Origin: Paenibacillus sp. HW567
GTDB taxonomy: Bacteria; Bacillota; Bacilli; Paenibacillales; Paenibacillaceae
Direction of reading: 5' to 3'
Assembly: GCF_000374185.1 (NCBI RefSeq)
Contig: NZ_KB910518.1
Span: 470,667 to 534,666, forward strand
Length of the DNA: 64,000 nucleotides
Shown here: one piece after another, positions 43,555 to 52,100 of the stretch
How the letters are laid out: the number at the start of each line of letters is the position of its first letter
How positions within the stretch are numbered: position 1 is the stretch's first letter
Made by a program: the position numbers and the translations under genes
The notes under the pieces: generated by a model
Seen by the model: only the letters and a program-made list of their open reading frames with translations
Database searches by the model: none
Told to the model about the DNA's origin: nothing

Positions 43555-44481
43555 TCAGCGCTGTAGGTAGTCAAGAAACATAAAGGATAACGTGAAATAG
43601 ATCACAAATGGATTTAACATGTACTGGATAAAGGTTTTGATACTTTCTGTATTTGGTTTATTTTTTGGTTTGACAACAGCAAGACAACTTGTGACCGGAT
43701 GAAGCAGCGGTACGATACTAAGCTGCGGGTAATCAAAGTGGCGTGCGACCTGATTCATCAGCAGAGTTACACCAAGGCCCTCGGCAACGAGTCCCAAAAT
43801 CGTCTCAACCCGGCTGTTAGTGAAAAGGACATCAGGCGTAAAGCCAGACTTGCGGCATTCCTCTATACAGGTGGTGAAAATGCCGGAAGTAGAGTTAAGA
43901 AGAATGAATTTCTCGTATTGGGTTTGCGCCAGATCGACAGCTTCCAGATTGGCCAGAGGATGAACGTTAGAAACAACAAGCACCAGGAAATCGTTTGCAA
44001 GAGGATAGACATCGGCGAACCCGTCGGGAATATAATTGGTACGCAAGAAGGCCACATCTACCTCACCATTGCGGAGCATAGAGATAATGATGTCATTTTC
44101 CTTCTCTACCAGATTTAATTTAATTTTCGGGTATTTACATGCAAAACTGGCAAATTTGGAGGTCACCCCATATTGGGACATGACAGGTATGGTGGCAATT
44201 GATAAATGTCCCTTTTCCAACTGCTCGTGTTTCTTCATATTGGCCATCATTTCAGTGTAATTTGCAATTAGCTTGTCCGCATATACGGAGAATTCTTCTC
44301 CGGCAGCCGTAAGACTGATTGTCCTCGTTTTCCGGTTGAACAGAAGGGTGTTCAGTTCACCTTCCAGCGATTTAATCTGTTTGGACAACGCGGACTGGGT
44401 AATCGACAACTCATCTGCCGCGTTAGAAAAGCTCAAATACTTTCGAATGGTTAAGAAATAATGCAGTTGTAAAATGTTCAT
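43555..44481 (-). CDS. LysR family regulator divergent from a flavoprotein reductase
   Basis: 308 residues from the ATG at 44481 (CAGGATGAC upstream; the longer frame has no site). HTH: LSFSNAADELSITQSALSKQIKSLEGEL. Effector domain from about residue 90 (GHLSIATIPVMSQYGVTSKFASF). The C-terminal ~20 residues are unusually hydrophobic (FVIYFTLSFMFLDYLQR). Divergent, 66 bp from the lipoprotein reductase gene at 44548, which it probably controls. Somewhat AT-rich. Confidence 0.85.
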   Translation of the reverse strand: MNILQLHYFLTIRKYLSFSNAADELSITQSALSKQIKSLEGELNTLLFNRKTRTISLTAAGEEFSVYADKLIANYTEMMANMKKHEQLEKGHLSIATIPVMSQYGVTSKFASFACKYPKIKLNLVEKENDIIISMLRNGEVDVAFLRTNYIPDGFADVYPLANDFLVLVVSNVHPLANLEAVDLAQTQYEKFILLNSTSGIFTTCIEECRKSGFTPDVLFTNSRVETILGLVAEGLGVTLLMNQVARHFDYPQLSIVPLLHPVTSCLAVVKPKNKPNTESIKTFIQYMLNPFVIYFTLSFMFLDYLQR

Positions 44482-44547
44482 AGTTGTCATCCTGACTTTA
44501 GATAGTAGGCTTATTTTATCAGATGAAAACAAAAAAAGGGGAAGAAA

Positions 44548-46416
44548 ATGAGTGAAAACAGTGTGAAAAAATTATTTTCAATATTTCTGATGTTGGTTAT
44601 GGTCTTACAACTCGCAGGCTGTTCAGGCACAACCAAGGAGAAGGCGAACGAGAAGGCAAGCGGGAATGCCCAAGCTATTACCTATAAAGCAGGAACATAT
44701 ACAGGAACTGCCGAAGGAAAAAACGGTGACGTTCAGGTTGAAGTGACTTTCTCAGAACATAGTATTGATAATGTAAAGGTTGTAAATTTTAATGAAACAA
44801 AGGGAGTTAGCGATGCGTCTGTAAAACAGATTCCGGCAGCTATCGTTACTAATCAGTCTTTGAAGATAGATGCAGTTTCCGGGGCTAGTATCACAAGTAA
44901 AGCCATTCTGGAGGCAGTGACCGATTGTGTAAAGCAAGCAGGTGTAGATCCGCTGCTTCTGAATAAGGAAGTGAAAAAGGAAGTATCTACAGAGGTTGAA
45001 GATCTAACTGCAGATCTGGTTGTCATCGGCGGCGGGGCGGCCGGTATGGCTGCTTCCCTGCGTGCAGATGAGCTTGGAATTAAGACGATTTTGCTGGAGA
45101 AGATGACTTATATCGGCGGGGCAATCTCAATCAGCGGGGGAAATCAGGTTGTAGGTCTCTCTAAGCTTCAGAAGGAAGCCGGGGTTACCGATGATAGCGC
45201 TGAAAGCATTGAGAAGGATTTCCTGGTCAATGGGGGCAATAAAAACGTTAAGGAGCTTCTGGGACTGTTCGCAGAGAATGTTGGAGCAACTACCGATTGG
45301 CTTAATCAATATGTAGGAATCCAATATGATATGGCAGGCGGTCTTCACAAATTAGCAGAGTATAGCCATAACCGTGAGCTTGCTTATGATGGAGGAGGCC
45401 AAGGCTTTGCCAAGCAGGCCCGCCAGAAGGTGGAAGAGTCCGGTATTGACCTGCATATGGAGACCCGGGCGGAGAAGCTGATTACAGATGACAAGGGTGC
45501 TGTTACTGGTGTTGTTGCGAAGGATAGCACAGGCAAGACATACAATATTAAGACCAAAGCTGTAATCATGGCTACCGGCGGCTACGGCAACAACAAGGAT
45601 TTGCTGTCTGATGACCTGAAGGCTGCTCTGTATTATGGACCAACGTCTTCAACGGGCGATGGTATCGTTATGGCAACTTCGAAAGGGATTGATGCAGCAA
45701 CCCGTCTGATGGAATATGGAAAACGGTATCCGAATGGTGTGGAAGTATCTGAAGGTATTGCCAAATCAACAATTGCAGGAAATATCGTTGCCTTCAAAAA
45801 GAGCGCGATTCTTGTGAATACAGCCGGGAAGCGGGTTGTTAATGAAAAATCCAGCAACCGGAACATCCTTGAAGTAGAATTGGACCAGCAGAAAAAGATG
45901 CTGTACCTGCTGATGGACCAGGCAACCTTTGAGGTCTTCAAGCCGGCTGTGGCTGAAGCCGGAATTTCGGCGGGAGATATGGAAAGCTGGCTTAAGAACA
46001 ACGGTTCAACCACACCGTATTTCTTCCATGCAGACACAGTGGAGGCGCTTGCTACTGTAGCCGGAATGGACCCAGCAACACTGAAGAATACAGTTAACAG
46101 TTACAATGGTTTCGTTAAGGCGGGGAAAGATACCGAATTCGGTCGTTCTGCGGAGTTCATGACAGAGGCAATCGGTGCAGGTCCGTATTATCTGGTGGAA
46201 CAGAAGCCAAGGTTTGCTACAACAATGGGCGGCCTGGTGGTGAATAAGCAGTTTCAAGTCCTGGATACAAGCAGCAAGGTGATCTCTGGTCTGTATGCAG
46301 CAGGTGAAGTGGTTGGCGGGGTAATGGGAGATGACTCTCCGTCTGGAGCTAACAATGCCTGGGCACTGACTTCAGGGAAACTGTCTGCAGATGAAGTAGC
46401 CACTAAGCTGAAATAA
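44548..46416 (+). CDS. Lipoprotein fumarate/urocanate reductase-like flavoprotein
   Basis: 622 residues. A lipoprotein signal (LFSIFLMLVMVLQLAGC) implies attachment outside the membrane. Next comes an FMN-binding domain (about 45-130) with D-x-x-S-G-A-S-x-T near residues 108-116, the motif to which ApbE attaches FMN. The rest is an FAD-binding domain (VVIGGGAAGMAASLRADELG; IMATGGYGNNKDLL; C-terminal GLYAAGEVVGG). Such proteins act as extracellular reductases of fumarate, urocanate or related acceptors. No haem motif CxxCH is present, so electrons must come from a membrane flavin/quinone system not in the window. GGGGAAG precedes the ATG. Confidence 0.85.
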   Translation: MSENSVKKLFSIFLMLVMVLQLAGCSGTTKEKANEKASGNAQAITYKAGTYTGTAEGKNGDVQVEVTFSEHSIDNVKVVNFNETKGVSDASVKQIPAAIVTNQSLKIDAVSGASITSKAILEAVTDCVKQAGVDPLLLNKEVKKEVSTEVEDLTADLVVIGGGAAGMAASLRADELGIKTILLEKMTYIGGAISISGGNQVVGLSKLQKEAGVTDDSAESIEKDFLVNGGNKNVKELLGLFAENVGATTDWLNQYVGIQYDMAGGLHKLAEYSHNRELAYDGGGQGFAKQARQKVEESGIDLHMETRAEKLITDDKGAVTGVVAKDSTGKTYNIKTKAVIMATGGYGNNKDLLSDDLKAALYYGPTSSTGDGIVMATSKGIDAATRLMEYGKRYPNGVEVSEGIAKSTIAGNIVAFKKSAILVNTAGKRVVNEKSSNRNILEVELDQQKKMLYLLMDQATFEVFKPAVAEAGISAGDMESWLKNNGSTTPYFFHADTVEALATVAGMDPATLKNTVNSYNGFVKAGKDTEFGRSAEFMTEAIGAGPYYLVEQKPRFATTMGGLVVNKQFQVLDTSSKVISGLYAAGEVVGGVMGDDSPSGANNAWALTSGKLSADEVATKLK

Positions 46417-46443
46417 GTATAGATGCTTAAGCATTAACAGTAG

Positions 46444-46474
46444 CACACGTCCTTGAGTGGACGTGTGTTTTTTT
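46444..46474 (+). terminator. Terminator of the reductase gene
   Basis: ACACGTCC pairs with GGACGTGT, followed by a run of seven T. Confidence 0.87.
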
Positions 46475-46562
46475 GAAATATAAGACCTCCACCCGCTGCT
46501 CGGCATCACTGAGGATTGAAAATAATGTTAATACTGATTAAGAGCAACTTTAATTTCAGGGC

Positions 46563-46665
46563 AGAATTTATATGTTCCACGCTATAAATTACCCTTCTAT
46601 TTCTCGCTGAAAGGGATACCGTCCTCTTAAGGACGGCATAGCCGTTTCCACTTGTTTCTAAGATA
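46563..46665 (+). repeat. Dispersed intergenic repeat, copy R2 (fullest copy)
   Basis: About 100 bp: AGAATTTATATG, CGCTATAAATTA, CCCTTCTATTTCTCGCTGAA, then an internal hairpin (CCGTCC … GGACGG) and TAGCCGTTTCCACTTGT. Related copies are R1 (603-670, inverted), R3 (48963-49020) and R4 (55416-55493). The 447-bp gap 46417-46863 holds only this and two terminators. Confidence 0.75.
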
Positions 46666-46769
46666 GAAATGGAAAGAGGCGAAGGGTATATTTTCCGCTA
46701 AATATACTGCTTTCAAGAGAATTTTCTGAAATCGGAGCGGGTACGCAATACATTTGTGCGGTAAACGTA

Positions 46770-46826
46770 AAAAAACAAAGCCTCGTCCAAGGCTCGCTTG
46801 CGTACCTTTGGATGGGGCTTTGTTTG
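46770..46826 (-). terminator. Terminator of psd (minus-strand reading)
   Basis: ACAAAGCC pairs with GGCTTTGT and TCCAA with TTGGA; on the minus strand the stem is followed by TTTTTTT. Confidence 0.75.
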
Positions 46827-46863
46827 TTGAGTCATCTCTTCTTTGCCTATCAAGGTCAAGCCT

Positions 46864-47655
46864 TTAAGTAGGACGCCGCAATGTGCCCAGCAGCTCGCCC
46901 ATCTTCACCTTGGTCTCGCTTGCGAGTCCGGGGCGCGGCGTAAAGCTGCCGTTCTCCAGGAGCAGCACCACGGTTGAGCCAAATTCGAAATAGGCCAGAT
47001 CGTCGCCGATCTGCCAATGGTCAGCCTCTTCATTGGAATAGCGGATGCTGCTGACGTTCATTGCCCCAACCTTCACCACAGCGGCTTCCCCGCCTGCTCC
47101 GGCGATATAAGTAATGAGCCTTTCGTTGCGGCTCAGCACACCCTTCATATGTCTCATGCCAAACTCATTGACAGGGTAGGCCCGTCCGCGGATATGCTCA
47201 CTCTCCACCTTGCGTCCGCTAATCGGCGAGTGAATTCGGTGATAATCGGTAGGGCTCAGATACAATACGAAGTAAAATCCTTTTTTGTACAGCTCCAGAT
47301 GCGGAGAGTGGTTCAGCAGCTCTTCCAGCTCATAATCCTGTCCTTTAACATTCATAATCGTTCCGGAATGAATCTCGCCCATGGCTGTAATCAGGGCATC
47401 CACCGGGCTGGCTACAGCGTTCTCGCTGCCGGTGACAGGCCGCATGCCGGATTTCAGGCGGCGGCTGAAAAATTCATTCAGCGTCCGGTACTCCCCGGAA
47501 TGCTTCTCCGCTTCGGCTGCGGGAATATGATAAGTCCGAATAAATGCCGGGATTAAAAAACGGCTGAGTCTGCTGTGGGAAAAAGTCCCCATTAACCGGG
47601 AAAGCCATCTGTGTGAGGACAGCTCGGTCATCAGCCGCAGCAATTGTTTTACCAT
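46864..47655 (-). CDS. psd: Phosphatidylserine decarboxylase
   Basis: 263 residues from the ATG at 47655 (AAGGGAG eight nt upstream; ATG 47661 overlaps the site). Makes phosphatidylethanolamine at the membrane. The self-cleavage site is FEFGSTVVLLLENG: cleavage before the serine of G-S-T makes the pyruvoyl cofactor. Histidines of SPTDYHRIHSPISG and the aspartate in VASPVDALI belong to the catalytic centre. It reads away from the YheC/D gene's 3' end with 90 bp between; pssA is not in the window. Confidence 0.92.
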   Translation of the reverse strand: MVKQLLRLMTELSSHRWLSRLMGTFSHSRLSRFLIPAFIRTYHIPAAEAEKHSGEYRTLNEFFSRRLKSGMRPVTGSENAVASPVDALITAMGEIHSGTIMNVKGQDYELEELLNHSPHLELYKKGFYFVLYLSPTDYHRIHSPISGRKVESEHIRGRAYPVNEFGMRHMKGVLSRNERLITYIAGAGGEAAVVKVGAMNVSSIRYSNEEADHWQIGDDLAYFEFGSTVVLLLENGSFTPRPGLASETKVKMGELLGTLRRPT

Positions 47656-47745
47656 GCCCATCTCCCTTCCATCTTGCAGCGGTACGGACCCGGGTGCCGG
47701 GACCGTTTCCGCTCTGCATTATATTGACATAGAATAGAAGACAAA

Positions 47746-48840
47746 TCAATAACTGTTATACCGCGAAGGATTGTCAAGCAGGAAACGCGCATACTCCATT
47801 GGCTTCCGGTAGCTGTCTTTCCAGGCTGCGTTCAGCCCGGCTCTGCGGAAGCCATAGCGCTGGTCGCGTCCGTTGCATTCAATGAAATAGATCCGGCCAT
47901 TTGCGGTGATTCCGATATCCAGGCCGATGTCGGCAAGTCCGGGCAGGCTGTGCTCCAGCTCTCGGGCGATGCTGAGGCTGATCGTCTGGACGGACATGCG
48001 GATTCCTGCAGCCACCTCGCTGGAGAATACCTGCTCCAGCGCTTGCGATGCATTCAGCGCTTCCCCGCCCCGGGCGATGTTGGACACGAAGCCGCCGGGA
48101 CCGGCCCGTTTGGCGAACAGTCCGGTTACCTGCCAATCTCCGCCCCAGCCGCGCTGGACGGTAACCCGGAGATCAAAAGGCCGCCGGTCAATCTCCACAA
48201 GCGGGATGCGCTCCTGCACAAGATACGGCATCGCGGCAAATCGTGCCCGCAGCGCCCTTGGCAGAGCCTCCGGGTTCACATCTGCACTGGCCCAGCGGCT
48301 TGAGCCGTCCGGCAGATAGCTCAAGATCCAGCGGCTTGTGCTGCTCCTGGACAGGCGCATGATGCCTTTGCCGATACTCCCGCGGCTTGGCTTGAGGATG
48401 AGATCCGGATAGCTGCCCATCATTTCCTTGAGTCCGGAAAATCCGGCTGAAGTATCCGGCAGCAGGCCGCGGAGCATGGCATTTTGCTCAAGCAGTCCAT
48501 GAATTTGATCTTTGCCGTAGCGGTTGCATGTATTGTACACCAGGACACCGCTGCGAAGCAGCCTGTCAACTCCCCGGTAGCCTGGATCGTAGATGGCCCG
48601 GTTGTGAATCACGTCCGGCGTTGGAATGACAGTTCTCCGGTAGCCCTGAGGACCCTTAATATAGGCGATGCTGAAGCCGGATTCCGTATCTATGTCGGGC
48701 AGCTTCAGAAAGCAAGGGATCAATCCGTATGCGGCGGCGGCTTCCTCGTAGCTCTCCAGCGACTCCTGTCCCGTTTTTAACCGGGGAACGCCCCGGTGCA
48801 TAGCGGCATTTAGCAGTATTCCAACGAGCTTTTGCCCCAT
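47746..48840 (-). CDS. YheC/YheD family ATP-grasp protein
   Basis: 364 residues, longer than the related protein at 5233. The ATP-grasp core shows LILKPSRGSIGKGIMRL, YLVQERIPLVEI, RPFDLRVTVQRG, and the metal-binding ADIGLDIGITANGRIYFIECN. Family members in Bacillus are associated with the spore coat. AGGAGGAAC precedes ATG 48840. It is divergent from the giant repeat protein, 304 bp apart, and a sigma-E-like -10 (CATACAAT) lies upstream, so it is likely a mother-cell gene. Ligase substrate unknown; a coat or surface-polymer modification is inference. Confidence 0.83.
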   Translation of the reverse strand: MGQKLVGILLNAAMHRGVPRLKTGQESLESYEEAAAAYGLIPCFLKLPDIDTESGFSIAYIKGPQGYRRTVIPTPDVIHNRAIYDPGYRGVDRLLRSGVLVYNTCNRYGKDQIHGLLEQNAMLRGLLPDTSAGFSGLKEMMGSYPDLILKPSRGSIGKGIMRLSRSSTSRWILSYLPDGSSRWASADVNPEALPRALRARFAAMPYLVQERIPLVEIDRRPFDLRVTVQRGWGGDWQVTGLFAKRAGPGGFVSNIARGGEALNASQALEQVFSSEVAAGIRMSVQTISLSIARELEHSLPGLADIGLDIGITANGRIYFIECNGRDQRYGFRRAGLNAAWKDSYRKPMEYARFLLDNPSRYNSY

Positions 48841-48893
48841 ATTTGTTCCTCCTGTTATCTTCTGTGTTTTCGGCTATCCCCTTTCCTCCTGTC

Positions 48894-48901
48894 ATTGTAT
48901 G
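48894..48901 (-). promoter_or_regulatory. Sigma-E-like -10 element
   Basis: CATACAAT on the minus strand matches the sigma-E -10 consensus CATACANT exactly, 54 nt before the YheC/D start. The -35 region is poor, so this is tentative. Confidence 0.35.
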
Positions 48902-48962
48902 TGGTTACCCGCCCTTTAGGATGGACGAATGCGCGGCGGCGGAAGCCCTTTTTTCAAAATAT

Positions 48963-49020
48963 AGAATTTATATGGCTTACGCTAAACTTATCCTTCTATT
49001 GCCCGCTGAACCACTTGATG
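48963..49020 (+). repeat. Dispersed intergenic repeat, copy R3 (deleted form)
   Basis: AGAATTTATATG, ACGCTAAACTTATCCTTCTA and CCCGCTGAA align with R2, and then CCACTTG follows at once: the ~38-bp internal hairpin present in R2 is missing. It lies in the 304-bp gap upstream of the giant gene. A CATATTAT at 49102-49109 further on resembles a sigma-E/K -10. Confidence 0.65.
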
Positions 49021-49144
49021 AATCTGTTATCCCGGGTTCAGCAAAGCTAAGGTACATTTGTCAGCCTTGGAGGTAATGGGTGTCATTCGCCCACCGTGCT
49101 GCATATTATGCCTAGAAAAGACAGATGGAAGGAGGAGACTGCTT

Positions 49145-52100
49145 GTGAAGGGCTCAAGAAGGAATCAGAACCGCAATTCGAAGAAACGGCTATATTTTGT
49201 GGATGATCCCAATAAAAGAGAACTTAGTATGCTGAATAGCAGTCCCAGGGTGCAGGAATTTTCGTTGACTGCCAATACTGAAGCACAGGATTCAGAAATT
49301 GATTTATTGCAGGTAAGCGGGGTAGGTACGCTCGACGCCCAGGAATTAGCTCAGCCAGGGTTGCTTGTTCAGGAGGCGCTTCAGGAACCGGCAGTAGAGA
49401 TAGGCTCCGTTGAGGCGGTTGCAGCACCTTTGATCGTAGAGGAGCCTCGTCCCTTACCTGAAAAAGAACGCCTGCATCCGGTGTATACCGATGATTTATC
49501 CGACGGGGCGGTTACCGGCCGGAAGATTGCTCCACGGACCATTGACGGCTCCAAGCTCAAATTTGGCATTATCGGCACGCCTTGGCTCCAGGATTATGCG
49601 GTACAAAGCATCAACATCGCGGACAAGGCAATAACGTCTTCTAAGCTGGCCCCTGAATCGGTTTCGGGTGAGCATTTGGCGGAAGGGAGCGTTAGCGGAG
49701 GCAAGCTGCTGGATCATTCCATTGGCGGCGAGAAGCTGAAGAATGGCAGTATTGGCCCTGAAAAGCTGGCTGACAGGATCATTGGAGGCGGGCAAATTGC
49801 CGATCAGGCGATTACCAGCCGCCATCTTAGCGATTGTATCATCACCTCGGAGCTGCTGGAGGACGGGGCAGTAACCGGCGAGAAAATTATGAGCAGCAGC
49901 ATTGTCAGCCGCCATCTGGCGAATGGCAGCATTGACCATTCCAAGCTGGCTGATGAAGCGGTGTCCGGCGACAAAATTGCCGACGGCGAAATCAGCGGCT
50001 CCAAGCTGGGCGATGCCGTTATCGAGAGCCGCCATGTCAGTGACGGCGCAATCACAGCGAAGCATCTGGCCCCTGGTGCGATAGGTCCAGAGCAGCTAGC
50101 CGGCCGTCTCATTGGGAAGGAACAGCTTCAGAGCGGCGTCATTGAAAGCGGCCATATCGCTGAAGGAGCTGTGGGCTCGCGCCAGATCGGCAAGGAAGCC
50201 ATTCGAGGACAGCATCTGAGCCCGGAAAGCGTGAACGGCAGTCATATTGGTGACGGTGAAATCAGCAGCCGTCATTTGGCGGACCGGAGTATCTCTTTTG
50301 TGAAGCTGGCGGAAGGCGCGGTAGGTACGGCGCAGCTTGTAGAGCAAGCGGTCACCTCCTCCAAAATCGCCGATCAGAGCATTCTGGGCCATAAGCTGGC
50401 GGATGAATCGGTGGCAACACGGCATATCGCCAGGTCGGCTGTACGCGGCCCGCAGATCGCCATGCAGGCGATCGCCTCAGCCCACTTGCAGCGTGAGTCC
50501 GTGGATTATTCTCATCTGGCGGCCCAATCGGTTGGCTCCGTGCAGCTTCAGGAGGAGGCTGTGCTTACCAGCCATCTGGCGAGCGGCGCGGTTACGGGAG
50601 AACAACTGGCGTCCGAGTCCGTGGCGGCAGAGCATCTTCGCCCGCAAAGCGTGACCTCTGCCAAGCTGGCAGATGGCAGTATCACTGCCGCCAAGCTGGC
50701 CCAGGGCTCGGTTAATGGAGCTGCTCTGGCCCGGGAAGCGGTTAGCGGAGAGCATGTTGCTTATTGTGCGGTAGAGGAGAAGCATCTGGCGGATGGCAGT
50801 GTCAGCGGACGGGTGCTGCAGGGCGCAGTAGTGGATGCTGAGCATTTGGCACCGGGGGCGGTAGAACGCAGACATCTTGGCGAGAACAGTGTAACCTCAT
50901 CTGCGCTCCAGCACGGGGCGGTATCGGGCGAGAAGCTGGCCACTGGTGCCGTTAAGGAAATACATCTCTCCGCCGGTGTGGTGCAGCCGCATCATCTGGC
51001 TGATTATGCAGTTACTGCACTAAAGCTGTCGCCGGAAAGTGTTTCAACCGATAAGCTGGGGGATTTATCGGTAACCTCTCTCAAGCTGGCCGACAGCAGT
51101 GTAGAGGCCGCTAAGCTCGCGGAGTCGGCAGTTCAGGCAGAGCACTTGTCTGTAGGTGCGGTCGGCCCGAGTTCGATCAGCGACTCAGCGGTGCAGGGCA
51201 GACATCTTGCCCCGGGAAGTGTCAGCGGAGCGCATATACGTCCAATGTCTATCGGAAATGGTCATATTAACCCGAGCTCTATCTCGTCGATCCAAATACA
51301 GGATGCGAGCATCACGGGTTCGAAGCTGACAGAGGGGGCTGTCGCTTCCCGCCATCTCTCCCCCGGAAGCGTTGAGAGCAAGCATTTGGCGGAGGCTTTG
51401 GTTGAAGGCCGGCATATCGGGCAAGGCGAGGTGACGCTGGCTCATCTGGCCGAAGAGGTCCGCAGTGGTAACATCTTGCCGGACAGCAGCATCGGCGGGG
51501 AAAAGCTGCTGGATGGGTCGATTCAAGCCTTCCACATTGCTCAAGGCAGTGTACACACAGAACATTTGGCGGTGGAAGCGGTCGAGGGCCATCATATCCG
51601 TGCAGGCGAAATCAAGCTTGAGCATTTGGCGGATGAGGTCCGCAGCGCAGAGCTGCTGCCGGATGGCAGCATCGGTGGAAATAAGCTGACGGAAGGAGCG
51701 GTAGGCACATCCCACCTCGTTCCTGGCAGCATAAATGGAAGTCACTTGGCTGAGGATGCAGTGGAGAGCCGCCATATTCGTTCCGGCAGCATTACGCTTG
51801 CGCATCTGGCTAAGGAGACACTGACCTCTGAGCTGCTGCCGGAGGGCAGCATCGACGGCGGGAAGCTGGCAGCAGGGGCGATAAATTCCCTGCATGTGCA
51901 GCAGGAGAGCATTTACGGGGAGCATTTGATAGACGGAATACTGCAGGAGCGGCACTTGCGGCCAGGCGTGATCAAGCTCGCCCATCTGGCGGATGAGGTC
52001 CGCAGCGCGGAGCTGCTGCCGGACGGCAGTATCGGCAGCAATAAGCTGGCGGAAGGCTCGGTAAGTTCGGTGCATGTGCAGCAGAGGAGCATCCAAGGCG

